Assembly (NCBI GenBank): GCA_965228165.1
Contig: CBDDHB010000003.1
Span: 1,889,024 to 1,953,023 of the forward strand
Direction of reading: 5' to 3'
From: Oleispirillum sp965228165
Lineage (GTDB): Bacteria; Pseudomonadota; Alphaproteobacteria; Rhodospirillales; Rhodospirillaceae
Length of the DNA: 64,000 nt
Below the pieces are notes generated by a model. That model searched no databases, was not told the DNA's origin, and saw only the letters and a program-made list of their open reading frames with translations. Of this stretch, positions 46,151-55,173 are shown one piece after another (position 1 is the first letter of the stretch; each line of letters opens with the position of its first letter). The position numbers and the translations under genes are program-made.

Positions 46151-48319
46151 ATGAACGGCGCCAACCCCGCCCTCGCGACCAAGCCCCTGGATATCGCCTC
46201 CCTGCCGGTGGACAAGCTGTACATCAACCGCGAACTGTCGTGGCTGGCCTTCAATACCCGCGTCCTCGAAGAGGCGGACAATCCCAACCACCCGCTTCTG
46301 GAACGGGTGCGCTTCCTGTCGATTTCCGCCTCCAACCTGGACGAGTTCTACATGGTGCGCGTCGCCGGCCTGAAGGGGCAGGTGGACGCGGGCGTCAACA
46401 CCCCGTCCGACGACGGTCTGACCCCGGAACAGCAACTGAACCGCCTCAACGCCGAGGCGCGCGATCTGGTCGGTCGCCAGGTCAAGTGCTGGAAGACCCT
46501 GCAAGGCGAGTTGCGCAAGGAAGGCATCGCGGTGATCGAGCCGAAGGAGCTGACCCGGGCCGACCGCGCCTGGCTGGCCGATCATTTCATGCGGCAGATT
46601 TTCCCGATCCTGACGCCGCTCGCCATCGATCCGGCGCATCCTTTCCCGTTCATTCCCAACCTTGGCATGGCCCTGGTTCTGGAACTCAAGGCGAAGCCGG
46701 GGACGGCGCTGCTGCATGCCCTGGTGCCGTTGCCCGCCCAGGTGGAGCGATTCGTCCGTCTGGAGGGCGAAGGGATTCGCTTCATCGCCCTGGAGCAGGT
46801 GGTGATGCTGCATCTCGACCGCCTGTTCCCCGGTTACGAGGTGGAAAAAAGCGGCCATTTCCGAGTCCTGCGCGACAGCGAAATGGAAATCGACGAAGAG
46901 GCCGAAGACCTGGTGCGGAGTTTCGAAAGCGCGCTGAAGCGCCGTCGCCGCGGTCATGTCATCCGCCTGACCACCACCTACGAAATGGCGCCCGACCTGC
47001 GCGTCCTGATCGCCGAGGCCCTGGACACCGCGGCGGAGGACATCTTCGACCTCGAAGGCCTGATCGGCATGGCCGACGTCAAGGCGCTGATCGTCAATGA
47101 CCGGCCCGATCTGCTGTTCTATCCCTTCACCGCGCGCTTCCCGCAACGCATCCGCGATTTCGGCGGCGATTGCTTCGCCGCGATCAGCAAGAAGGATCTG
47201 GTGGTCCACCATCCCTACGAATCCTTCGACGCGGTGGTGCAGTTCATCCGTCAGGCGGCGCGCGATCCCGACGTGGTGGCGATCAAGCAGACGCTTTACC
47301 GCACCAGCAACGATTCGCCGATCGTCGCCGCCCTGGTCGAGGCGGTGGAGGCGGGCAAGTCGGTCGCCGCGATGGTCGAACTCAAGGCCCGCTTCGACGA
47401 GGAAGCCAACATCCGCTGGGCGTGCCGCCTGGAACGCGCCGGGGCGCAGGTGGTCTATGGCTTCATCGATTTGAAGATTCACGCCAAGGTGTCGCTGGTG
47501 GTGCGCCGCGAGGGCGACCAACTGCGGTCCTATGTCCATTACGGCACCGGCAACTACCATCCGATCACCGCCAAGATCTATACCGACCTGTCCTTCTTCA
47601 CCTGCGATCCGGCGCTTTGCCGCGACGCGGCGAAGATGTTCAACTACATGACCGGCTATGCCCTGCCCGAGCAGATGGAACGGCTGGCGATCGCGCCGAT
47701 CAACCTGCGCGCCCGCCTGATCGCCGACATCGAGGCGGAGATCGAACACGCCAGGGCGGGGCGTCCGGCGGCGATCTGGGCGAAGCTGAACGCCCTGGTC
47801 GATACCGCGATCATCGACACCCTCTACCGCGCCTCGCAGGCCGGGGTGCAGGTCGATCTGGTGATTCGCGGCATCTGCTGCCTGCGTCCCGGCGTTCCCG
47901 GTCTGTCGGAGAACATCCGGGTGAAGAGCATCGTCGGGCGTTTCCTGGAACACGCGCGCATCGCCTGCTTCGGCAACGGGCATCCGATGCCGTCGTCCCA
48001 CGCCAAGGTCTACATCTCTTCCGCCGACTGGATGCAGCGCAATACCCTGCGCCGGGTGGAAAGCCTGGTGCCGATCGAGAATCCGACGGTGCATCGCCAG
48101 GTGCTGGACCAGATCATGGTCGCCAACCTGAAGGACACGGCGCAAAGCTGGATTCTGCACGAGGACGGCGTCTATCGGCGCTGCCAGCCCGCCGGACAGG
48201 GATTCAGTGCCCACACCTATTTCATGACCAATCCCAGCCTGTCGGGACGCGGCAGCGCCCGCGTCGGTCACAGGGGGGACGAGATTCAGCCCTTGTCCTT
48301 GGACGAGCCGCATCGTTAA
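46151..48319 (+). CDS. ppk1: Polyphosphate kinase 1
   Basis: PPK1 polymerises the terminal phosphate of ATP into polyphosphate. The 722-residue protein has the YINRELSWLAFNTRVLEEA N-terminus, the first phospholipase-D-like domain with VVAIKQTLYRTSNDSPI, the IHAKVSLVVRREG segment containing the catalytic histidine, HYGTGNYHP, and a second histidine in MPSSHAKVYIS. The start at 46151 follows GGGAG; an upstream ATG at 46082 adds an unconserved stretch. Exopolyphosphatase follows 54 bases later, so synthesis and breakdown are in one operon. Confidence 0.96.
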   Translation: MNGANPALATKPLDIASLPVDKLYINRELSWLAFNTRVLEEADNPNHPLLERVRFLSISASNLDEFYMVRVAGLKGQVDAGVNTPSDDGLTPEQQLNRLNAEARDLVGRQVKCWKTLQGELRKEGIAVIEPKELTRADRAWLADHFMRQIFPILTPLAIDPAHPFPFIPNLGMALVLELKAKPGTALLHALVPLPAQVERFVRLEGEGIRFIALEQVVMLHLDRLFPGYEVEKSGHFRVLRDSEMEIDEEAEDLVRSFESALKRRRRGHVIRLTTTYEMAPDLRVLIAEALDTAAEDIFDLEGLIGMADVKALIVNDRPDLLFYPFTARFPQRIRDFGGDCFAAISKKDLVVHHPYESFDAVVQFIRQAARDPDVVAIKQTLYRTSNDSPIVAALVEAVEAGKSVAAMVELKARFDEEANIRWACRLERAGAQVVYGFIDLKIHAKVSLVVRREGDQLRSYVHYGTGNYHPITAKIYTDLSFFTCDPALCRDAAKMFNYMTGYALPEQMERLAIAPINLRARLIADIEAEIEHARAGRPAAIWAKLNALVDTAIIDTLYRASQAGVQVDLVIRGICCLRPGVPGLSENIRVKSIVGRFLEHARIACFGNGHPMPSSHAKVYISSADWMQRNTLRRVESLVPIENPTVHRQVLDQIMVANLKDTAQSWILHEDGVYRRCQPAGQGFSAHTYFMTNPSLSGRGSARVGHRGDEIQPLSLDEPHR

Positions 48320-48373
48320 GATGCGCCCGGACCCACCCGCCCGAGCGGGTGCAACCCGGTCAATCGGTGAAGC

Positions 48374-49903
48374 ATGAGCGCGCACCCCTTGCATCACGTC
48401 GCCCCCGAGGTGGTTTCCGCCTCCGGCGACGGCCGCCCGGTCGGCGTCATCGACATCGGTTCCAACTCGGTGCGCTTCGTGGTCTTCGCCGGATTGACCC
48501 GCGCCCCGGTGCAGTTGTTCAACGAAAAATCCGCCTGCGCCCTGGGCGCGGGGATTCAGACCAGCGGCATCCTCAATCCCGCCGGACGGGACTGCGCGGT
48601 GGCGGCGGTGGGGCGCTACGTGCGCCTGGCCCGCGCCATGGGGGTGGGACGTCTGGACCTGCTGGCCACCGCCGCGGTGCGCGACGCCGCCGACGGTCCC
48701 GCCTTCGTCGCCGAACTGGTGGCGCGCTTCGGCGCCGAGGTGCGGGTGCTCTCCGGCGAGGACGAGGGCCAGTTGGCCGCGCTCGGCGTGCTGCTCGGCA
48801 CTCCGGATGCGGAAGGCCTAGTCGCCGACCTGGGCGGCGGCAGCCTGGAACTGGTGGAAATCGACGGCGGACGGCACGACCCCCTGGGGCGGCTGGCGTC
48901 GTTTCCTTTGGGGGTGCTGCGCCTGGAAGACATCGCCCGTGGCGGCGACGCGGCGGTCGATGACGCGATCCGGGGGTTCCTGAAAAGCGCGCCGTGGGCC
49001 TTCGGGAGGCCGGTCCGCAACCTCTATGCGGTCGGCGGCTCCTGGCGGGCGCTGGCCAAGCTGTGCATGCAGCAGGAGAACCACCCCCTTCAGGTGCTGG
49101 ACAAGTATACCCCCTCCCGCGACAAGGCGCTGGAACTGGCCGATCTGGTGGCGCGCATCGGCCGCCGTTCGATGGACAAGATTCCCGGCATTTCGCGCCG
49201 CCGCATCTCCGCCCTGCCGTTCGCCGCGCGCCTGTTGCAGATTCTGCTGACGACGATCCGCCCCGAGCGGCTGGTGTTTTCCATCCACGGCATGCGGGAG
49301 GGCTTCTATTACACCAACCTGCCCCGGGAAATTCGCGACCGCGATCCGATCGTCGATATGTGCGAGGCGGTGGCGGGCAACGGCCATCGCTTCGCCCAAC
49401 AGCCGTCGCGGCTGATGCATTTTCTCGATCCGCTGTTCGAGAACGAAAGCGAAAAGCAACTGCGGCAGCGTTTCGCCGCCTGCATGCTGGGCGATCTTTA
49501 CTGGGACGAACATCCGGACTTTCGTGGCCAGCAGGCCTTTTTCAAGACCCTGCGCCTGCCGGTGGTGGGATTCGACCACCAGGATCGCGCCGCCCTTTCC
49601 TTGATGGTGCTTTATCGTTATCAGAGCTACGACGAAATTCACGATGCTCAGGGCGTTCTGGCGATGCTGTCCCCCGAGGACCGGGTGCGGGTGCAGGCGG
49701 TCGGCTGCGCCCTGCGCCTGGCCCACGTCATCACCGGCGGCGCGCCGGGCATCCTGGGGCATTGCCGCCTGATCCGCGAACCCCGCCGTCTGGTGCTGCG
49801 GATTCCCGCCGACGACCCCGCCTTCGAGGTGTCGGCGTTCGACAAGCGGCTGGAACGGCTGGCCCGCTGCATCGGCCGCGAGGCGGCGATCGAACGGGTG
49901 TGA
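48374..49903 (+). CDS. ppx: Exopolyphosphatase (Ppx/GppA family)
   Basis: This enzyme hydrolyses polyphosphate ends, and family members may also act on pppGpp. The 509-residue protein has the ASKHA-fold motifs VGVIDIGSNSVRFVVF, LATAAVRDAADG, VADLGGGSLELVEI and FSIHGMREGFYY. An HD-like C-terminal domain follows. It lies directly behind ppk1 and ends at a strong terminator. Confidence 0.93.
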   Translation: MSAHPLHHVAPEVVSASGDGRPVGVIDIGSNSVRFVVFAGLTRAPVQLFNEKSACALGAGIQTSGILNPAGRDCAVAAVGRYVRLARAMGVGRLDLLATAAVRDAADGPAFVAELVARFGAEVRVLSGEDEGQLAALGVLLGTPDAEGLVADLGGGSLELVEIDGGRHDPLGRLASFPLGVLRLEDIARGGDAAVDDAIRGFLKSAPWAFGRPVRNLYAVGGSWRALAKLCMQQENHPLQVLDKYTPSRDKALELADLVARIGRRSMDKIPGISRRRISALPFAARLLQILLTTIRPERLVFSIHGMREGFYYTNLPREIRDRDPIVDMCEAVAGNGHRFAQQPSRLMHFLDPLFENESEKQLRQRFAACMLGDLYWDEHPDFRGQQAFFKTLRLPVVGFDHQDRAALSLMVLYRYQSYDEIHDAQGVLAMLSPEDRVRVQAVGCALRLAHVITGGAPGILGHCRLIREPRRLVLRIPADDPAFEVSAFDKRLERLARCIGREAAIERV

Positions 49904-49907
49904 GCGA

Positions 49908-49942
49908 AACGAAAAGGCCGGGATCATCCCGGCCTTTTCGTT
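49908..49942. terminator. Bidirectional terminator between ppx and rnd
   Basis: AACGAAAAGGCCGGGAT and ATCCCGGCCTTTTCGTT form a perfect long hairpin around a tiny loop, with T-rich arms on both strands. It serves convergent ppx and rnd. Confidence 0.92.
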
Positions 49943-49976
49943 CATGGCGACCGTCGCGTCGGATCGACCGACGGGA

Positions 49977-51173
49977 TCAAGCGGCGCCGATTTCGCTCAA
50001 GTCCTCGTCCGGTTCGTCCTCGACCGGGATCAGTTCGATGCGACCGTTGTCGGGAGAGATCGCCAGGGCGATGTGGCCGCGCTTCAGGCGCAGCGCATCC
50101 TCGCCGAAGAGTTCCCGCCGCCAGCCGGACAGGGCGCGCACCGGCGCGTCGTCGCAGGCGGCCAGTTCCTCCAGTTCCTCGGCGGAAGCGACGATCTTCG
50201 AGGCGACGCCGTGGGCGTCGCACTTGGTCTTGAGCAGAACCTTCAAAAGGTCCACCACCGGCGCCAGACCGGGTGGATGGTTCCGATGGTCGGGCAGATC
50301 GGGGCATTCGCCGGTCGGCAGGGCAAGACCGGTTTCCACCGCTTCGACGATCGCCTGGGCGACCGGTCCCTCGGTCATGCTTTTCGGCAACTGGCGGGTA
50401 TCGGCCAGGGCCTCCGGCGTGGTCGGGGCGGAGGCGGCGATTTCCAGCAGCGCCTCGTCGCGGACCACCCGCTGGCGCGGCAGGTCGCGGCGTTGCGCCT
50501 CGGTCTCGCGCCAGGCGGCGAGTTCGCGCAGCACCGCGAGGAAGCGGGGGTTCTTGGTCCGCGACTTCAGGCGGCGGAACATTTCGCGCGGGTCGGGCTG
50601 ATAGGTGGCGGGATCGGTGAGGACGGTCATTTCCTCGTCCAGCCAGGCGGCGCGGTCGGTGCGGGCCAGAACCGCCGCCAGCTTGCGATAGACCTTGCGC
50701 AGCGGAATCACGTCGGACAGGGCATAGACCACCTGACGGTCGGTCAGCGGGCGCTTCGACCAGTCGGTGAAGCGGGTGGACTTGTCGATGTGCGCCCCGG
50801 CCAGCTTGGTCGCCAGGGTCTCGTAGCCGACGGATTCGCCGAAGCCGCAGACCATCGCCGCGATCTGGGTGTCGAAGATCGGCGTGGGCAGGTCGCCCAT
50901 CAGCTTCAACATGATTTCCAGGTCCTGGCGCGCCGCGTGGAAGACCTTGAGCACCGAGGCGTCGCGCATCAGCGCGAAGAACGGCTCCAGGTCGATTCCC
51001 TCGGCCAGGGGATCGATGCCGGCGGCTTCATCCTCGCCCGCGACCTGGATCAGGCACAGCCTGGGCCAATAGGTCTTTTCGCGGATGAATTCCGTATCGA
51101 CGGTGACGAACTGCGATTTGGCCAGGCGCGCGCATAGGGCCGCCAAGGCCTGGGTGTCTGTGATCAGGCTCAT
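49977..51173 (-). CDS. rnd: Ribonuclease D
   Basis: RNase D is a 3'-5' exoribonuclease that trims tRNA and other small RNA ends. The 398-residue protein has a DEDD catalytic core with VTVDTEFIREKTYWPRLCLI (first Asp and Glu), VFHAARQDLEIML (second Asp region) and YALSDVIPLRKVYRKL (third Asp and Tyr). An HRDC-type helical domain follows (around residues 205-290). It is convergent with ppx and divergent from aspS. Confidence 0.94.
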   Translation of the reverse strand: MSLITDTQALAALCARLAKSQFVTVDTEFIREKTYWPRLCLIQVAGEDEAAGIDPLAEGIDLEPFFALMRDASVLKVFHAARQDLEIMLKLMGDLPTPIFDTQIAAMVCGFGESVGYETLATKLAGAHIDKSTRFTDWSKRPLTDRQVVYALSDVIPLRKVYRKLAAVLARTDRAAWLDEEMTVLTDPATYQPDPREMFRRLKSRTKNPRFLAVLRELAAWRETEAQRRDLPRQRVVRDEALLEIAASAPTTPEALADTRQLPKSMTEGPVAQAIVEAVETGLALPTGECPDLPDHRNHPPGLAPVVDLLKVLLKTKCDAHGVASKIVASAEELEELAACDDAPVRALSGWRRELFGEDALRLKRGHIALAISPDNGRIELIPVEDEPDEDLSEIGAA

Positions 51174-51280
51174 GGCGGCAACCTATACTCTCAAGGGGCG
51201 GGGGCTGGCAAGTCTTCGCGTCGCGGGCGGCGCGCGGAAAAGCCGCCGCCCTCCGCCCGGCGCGCGGCGCAAATCGCGCC

Positions 51281-51309
51281 TTGACAAAGGCGCGGCTTCG
51301 TTGTGCTTT
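51281..51309 (+). promoter_or_regulatory. Candidate promoter of aspS
   Basis: A perfect -35 hexamer TTGACA (51281-51286) is followed after 17 bases by TGCTTT, a poor -10. It lies 33 bases before the aspS start. The strong -35 and the position between divergent genes support it; the weak -10 lowers confidence. Confidence 0.4.
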
Positions 51310-51341
51310 TGCCTGCCGAGTTTGAACCGAAGGACCGCGCC

Positions 51342-53150
51342 ATGCACGCCTATCGCACGCACACCTGCAACGACCTGAACGCCAGCCATACCGGGGACAC
51401 GGTGCGTCTTTCCGGCTGGGTGCACAGGAAGCGGGACCATGGCAATCTTCTGTTCGTCGATCTGCGCGATCACTACGGCATCACCCAGTGCGTCACCGAC
51501 AGCGCCAGCCCGGTGTTCGCGGCGCTGGAGGGCGCGCGGCCGGAAACCGTGGTGTGCGTCACCGGGCGGGTGGTGAAGCGTTCGTCCGACACCGTCAACG
51601 CCAAGCTGCCGACCGGCGAGATCGAGGTTCGCGCCGACGCGGTCGAGGTGCTGTCCACCGCCGAGGTGCTGCCGATCCAGGTCGCCTCCAACGAGGACTT
51701 CTCCGAGGAAATGCGTCTGCGCTACCGCTTCCTGGATTTGCGCCGCGAGCGCCTGCACGCCAACATCGTGCTGCGCAGCCGGGTGATTTCCTCGATCCGG
51801 CAGCGGATGATCGTGCAGGGGTTCATGGAGTTCCAGACCCCGATCCTCACCGCCTCCAGCCCGGAAGGGGCGCGCGACTTTCTGGTTCCGGCGCGGATGC
51901 ATCCGGGCAAGTTCTATGCCCTGCCGCAGGCGCCGCAGCAGTTCAAGCAGTTGCTGATGGTGGCGGGATTCGACCGCTATTTCCAGATCGCGCCGTGCTT
52001 CCGCGACGAGGATTCCCGCGCCGACCGTTCGCCGGGCGAGTTCTATCAGCTCGATCTGGAGATGAGCTTCGTGACGCAAGACGACGTCTTCGCGGTGGTC
52101 GAGCCGGTGATGGCCGGGGTGTTCGAGGAGTTCGGCAAGGGCCGTCCGGTGACCCCCACGCCCTTCCCGCGCATCCCCTATGACGAGGCGATGTTGAAGT
52201 ACGGCTCGGACAAGCCCGACCTGCGCAACCCCATCGTCATCGCCGACGTCACCGAGGCGTTCCGCAACTCCGGCTTCGGGATTTTCGCCAAGGGCGTCGC
52301 CGCCGGGTCGGTGGTGCGCGCCATTCCCGCCCCCGGCGGCGCGGCGAAGCCGCGCTCCTGGTTCGACAACCTCAATGCCTGGGCGCGGGAAGAGGGCGCG
52401 GGCGGCCTGGGGTACATCGGCTTCGCCGACGGCGAGGCGAAGGGTCCGATCGCCAAGAATCTGGAACCCGACCGCGTCGCCGCGATCAAGGCGGCGACGG
52501 GGGCGAAGGACGGCGACGCGGTGTTCTTCGCCTGCGACAAGCCGCTTGCCGCCGCCAAGTTCGCGGGCAAGGTGCGCACCCGCCTGTGCGCCGATCTGGG
52601 ACTGTTGGACAAAGGCCAGTTCAAGTTCTGCTGGATCGTCGATTTCCCGATGTACGAACGGAACGAGGAAACCGGCAAGATCGAGTTCAGCCACAATCCG
52701 TTCTCGATGCCGCAGGGCGAGATGGACGCGCTTCTCAACCAGGATCCGCTGACCATCAAGGCCTATCAGTACGACATCGTCTGCAACGGCGTCGAGCTGT
52801 CCTCCGGCGCGATCCGCAACCATCGCCCGGACATCATGTACAAGGCCTTCGAGATCGCCGGATACCCGGCCTCGGTGGTCGAGGAAAAGTTCGGCGGCAT
52901 GCTGAACGCCTTCAAGTTCGGCGCGCCGCCGCACGGCGGGTCGGCGCCGGGCATCGACCGCATCGTCATGCTGCTGGCCGACGAACCCAACATCCGCGAG
53001 GTCATCGCCTTCCCGCTGAACCAGCAGGCGCAGGATCTGCTGATGCAGGCCCCGGCGGAGGTCGAACCCGAACGCCTGCGCGAACTCCACATCAAGCTCG
53101 ACCTGCCCAAGCCGAAGCTGAAGGTCGCCGCCGAGCCTTCGGCGGAATAG
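51342..53150 (+). CDS. aspS: Aspartate-tRNA ligase
   Basis: This class II synthetase of bacterial type has 602 residues. An N-terminal OB-fold anticodon domain (VRLSGWVHRKRDHGNLLFVDLRD) is followed by motif 2 (FRDEDSRADRSPGEFYQLD), the inserted GAD domain in the middle and motif 3 (HGGSAPGIDRIVML) near the end. It may also charge tRNA-Asn if the genome lacks AsnRS; the window cannot tell. The start at 51342 (MHAYRTHTCNDL) fits the family. Confidence 0.96.
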   Translation: MHAYRTHTCNDLNASHTGDTVRLSGWVHRKRDHGNLLFVDLRDHYGITQCVTDSASPVFAALEGARPETVVCVTGRVVKRSSDTVNAKLPTGEIEVRADAVEVLSTAEVLPIQVASNEDFSEEMRLRYRFLDLRRERLHANIVLRSRVISSIRQRMIVQGFMEFQTPILTASSPEGARDFLVPARMHPGKFYALPQAPQQFKQLLMVAGFDRYFQIAPCFRDEDSRADRSPGEFYQLDLEMSFVTQDDVFAVVEPVMAGVFEEFGKGRPVTPTPFPRIPYDEAMLKYGSDKPDLRNPIVIADVTEAFRNSGFGIFAKGVAAGSVVRAIPAPGGAAKPRSWFDNLNAWAREEGAGGLGYIGFADGEAKGPIAKNLEPDRVAAIKAATGAKDGDAVFFACDKPLAAAKFAGKVRTRLCADLGLLDKGQFKFCWIVDFPMYERNEETGKIEFSHNPFSMPQGEMDALLNQDPLTIKAYQYDIVCNGVELSSGAIRNHRPDIMYKAFEIAGYPASVVEEKFGGMLNAFKFGAPPHGGSAPGIDRIVMLLADEPNIREVIAFPLNQQAQDLLMQAPAEVEPERLRELHIKLDLPKPKLKVAAEPSAE

Positions 53151-53158
53151 GAAGCGAT

Positions 53159-53188
53159 CGGACCGGGCGTTGCCCGGTCCGATTTTTT
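53159..53188 (+). terminator. Rho-independent terminator after aspS
   Basis: CGGACCGGGC and GCCCGGTCCG pair perfectly around GTT and are followed by seven T residues, eight bases after the aspS stop. Its T-tract touches the stop codon of the convergent gene. Confidence 0.93.
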
Positions 53189-53854
53189 TCAGGCGTTCTC
53201 GCGGTCCTTTTCGGCGTTCGCGGCGACGGTCGATTTCGCCTCCTTGCCGCCGATCGCCTGGCCGCCGTCGTCGCGCAGGAAGGGCAGGACCTGTTCCAGG
53301 GTCGGGCCGACCGCGTCGGGTTTGCTCCTGCCGTCTTCCGCCGAGGCGGTGGAAGCGGTCTCCGTGGCCGTCGCGCCGGAGGTCGTGGTGTCGGCCTCGA
53401 TATTCTCGGCGGTTTTTTCCTCCGTCTCGCGCCGCACTGTTTCCTCGATGATCTGGCGAATCTTGTCCTCGATCTTCTTGCGTTCCTCGGGCGGCATCGC
53501 GGCGATCTGCTCCTCGGTGACGCCCAGGTTTCTGAGGATCTGGGCGCGCATCCGTTCCATCGGGGTCATTTCCATGAACTCCAGGAACTCGTCCTTCGCG
53601 CTGGGGGTCTCGGCCTCTTCCGTCTGACCGATGGCCTGCGCCGTCACCGCCGAAGCGGACGAGGACCCCAAGCTTCCGTAAACCGCCGTCGCCCGGTCCT
53701 CGCCGTCGTCGCCGCTCGGGGTGGTCGCGTTCAGACCCTGCATCGCGGCGCGCAACTGGTCCTTCCAGGCCTCGGCGTCCGGCGTACCGATGACGGTCGC
53801 TCCGACCGACCCGGCGAAGGCGTCGGCGGCCCGCGTTCCGAAAATCGTCGTCAT
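53189..53854 (-). CDS. Uncharacterised acidic, low-complexity protein
   Basis: The 221-residue protein has no signal peptide or membrane segment. The N-terminal 80 residues are Ala/Gly/Ser/Thr-rich. A charged helical block in the middle (about 85-150) contains FMEMTPMERMRAQIL, LGVTEEQIAAMPPEERKKIE and a coiled-coil-like tail. The C-terminus is Thr/Ala-rich and disordered-looking. The TPMERMR...MPPEER block resembles a short motif I have seen in other alphaproteobacterial hypothetical proteins; its role is unknown. It converges on aspS at a shared terminator. Confidence 0.75.
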   Translation of the reverse strand: MTTIFGTRAADAFAGSVGATVIGTPDAEAWKDQLRAAMQGLNATTPSGDDGEDRATAVYGSLGSSSASAVTAQAIGQTEEAETPSAKDEFLEFMEMTPMERMRAQILRNLGVTEEQIAAMPPEERKKIEDKIRQIIEETVRRETEEKTAENIEADTTTSGATATETASTASAEDGRSKPDAVGPTLEQVLPFLRDDGGQAIGGKEAKSTVAANAEKDRENA

Positions 53855-54050
53855 GTTTCAGTCTCCCCCCGCCGGAGAATCCGGCATCCTTCGCCAGCAA
53901 AATCCGTGCCTTGGGAGGGCGGCTTTAATGAGCTGATTCCGAATGATTCTTGGTTCTTCGCGATGGGCAGAATCGACCGCGAACGGAGATCCCCCGGCGG
54001 TTTTTGCCGGGCGCGGGAAGGGGGGCGAGGACGCGGCGAAGCTGGTTCCG

Positions 54051-54079
54051 TTGTGGGTGTGGAGAGGGTGAGGCATAAT
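54051..54079 (+). promoter_or_regulatory. Candidate promoter of the toxin-antitoxin pair
   Basis: TTGTGG (54051-54056) and CATAAT (54074-54079, five of six matches) are separated by exactly 17 bases. They place a transcription start about 35 bases before the toxin start codon. Confidence 0.5.
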
Positions 54080-54102
54080 TCACGCGTGCCTCTTTCGTTT
54101 TT

Positions 54103-54114
54103 GCCAGAACTGGC
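54103..54114. promoter_or_regulatory. Palindrome in the toxin-antitoxin leader, possible HigA operator
   Basis: GCCAG and CTGGC arms surround an AA centre just downstream of the candidate promoter and five bases before the first start codon. Antitoxins of the HigA family typically repress their own operon by binding palindromes here; binding by this antitoxin is inferred. Confidence 0.45.
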
Positions 54115-54121
54115 TTATATG

Positions 54122-54496
54122 ATGAGCGATGAATCCGGCTTGAAGCCGTTGGAGTGGGTGGGATCGGCGCTGAAGGACTTGCGCGGCTTTCCGTCCCAGG
54201 TGAAGCGGAACATCGGTTCCGCCCTGCTTCTGGCGCAAAAGGGCGGCAAGTCCGACGATGCGAAGCCGCTCAAGGGATTCGGCGGGGCGGGTGTGTTGGA
54301 GGTGGTGGAGGACTTCGACGGCAACACCTATCGCGCCGTCTATACGGTTCGCTTCGCCACCGCCGTATATGTGGTTCACGCCTTCCAGAAGAAGGCCAAG
54401 CGCGGCATCGCCACCCCCAGGCATGATGTGGAATTGATCCGCTCACGCTTGGCCCTGGCGGAGGCCCGCCACCGGGAACGGTTGAAGGAGGCATGA
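54122..54496 (+). CDS. HigB-like toxin, phage-derived Gp49 family (RelE superfamily)
   Basis: This 124-residue protein resembles the Gp49/HigB-like RelE-fold toxins, which cut mRNA on the ribosome. Typical segments are LKDLRGFPSQVKRNIGSALL, DAKPLKGFGGAGVLEVVEDF, DGNTYRAVYTVRFATAVYVV and HAFQKKAKRGIATPRHDVEL. Starts at 54119 and 54122 are adjacent ATGs. The gene precedes its antitoxin and overlaps it by four bases, the usual order for higBA. Confidence 0.87.
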   Translation: MSDESGLKPLEWVGSALKDLRGFPSQVKRNIGSALLLAQKGGKSDDAKPLKGFGGAGVLEVVEDFDGNTYRAVYTVRFATAVYVVHAFQKKAKRGIATPRHDVELIRSRLALAEARHRERLKEA

Positions 54497-54807
54497 TGAC
54501 CGAGGATATCACCCCAAGCACCGGCAACGTGTTCGCTGACCTTGGTTTGCCGGACCCGGAAACGGACCTGGCGAAGGCCAACTTGGTTCACGCCGTCGCC
54601 GATATCATCCGCAAGCGGGGGCTTTCCCAAAAGGATGCCGCCAAGCTGCTGGGCACCGATCAGGCCAAGGTGTCGGCGATTCTGCGCGGCCGCATCACCG
54701 GCTTTTCCACCGACCGCCTGCTGCGCTTTCTGGCCCGCCTGGGGCACAATGTCACGATCACCGTTGACCGGACGCAACGCGAAAGCGCCGTCGTCGCGGT
54801 GGTGTAA
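54493..54807 (+). CDS. HigA-like XRE-family antitoxin
   Basis: This 104-residue DNA-binding protein neutralises the neighbouring toxin and probably represses the operon. The N-terminus has NVFADLGLPDPETDLAKANL. The helix-turn-helix follows (about 37-75) as IIRKRGLSQKDAAKLLGTDQ, then KVSAILRGRITGFSTDRLL. A second ATG three bases downstream is also possible. The ATGA overlap with the toxin stop couples their translation. Confidence 0.88.
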   Translation: MMTEDITPSTGNVFADLGLPDPETDLAKANLVHAVADIIRKRGLSQKDAAKLLGTDQAKVSAILRGRITGFSTDRLLRFLARLGHNVTITVDRTQRESAVVAVV

Positions 54808-55173
54808 GAAATCGCGCGGCATTGGGCGAAGGCCTGAACGCGCGGCGCCGCCGACCCCTTGCGGATGCCTAGTGGATTGGTGAAAAATGGAACCGAACGG
54901 AACGCCTCTGTTGAAATTTCAACCCTTGTCCGAGGATATGGAAATATCCGACGCCAGAGGTAAAAAACCTTTCGAGGTTGAGGCCCCCCATCGCTCAACC
55001 CCTTCGCTGAAGTTCAACCGGTTCCGAAATCCTATTGGAAAAGCCTTTCCCATATCGACTGGGGACTTTCCCGAGTTTATGGGGCGTCGGGAATCCACGC
55101 GTTCCGATGTGTTCGCCTTAATTTTGGGGAGTTGCGTGCGATTTTTCCTCGCCCGGAACAGGGGCGGCGAGAA
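54808..55173. other. Non-coding or degraded stretch in the accessory region
   Basis: This stretch of 366 bases is visibly AT-richer than the core genes. A frame can be opened at 54887-55213, but its translation looks random and has no recognisable motif or ribosome-binding site. Short repeats of the TTGAAATTTCAA type occur near 54910. It may be an eroded gene or a control region for the downstream frame. Confidence 0.5.
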
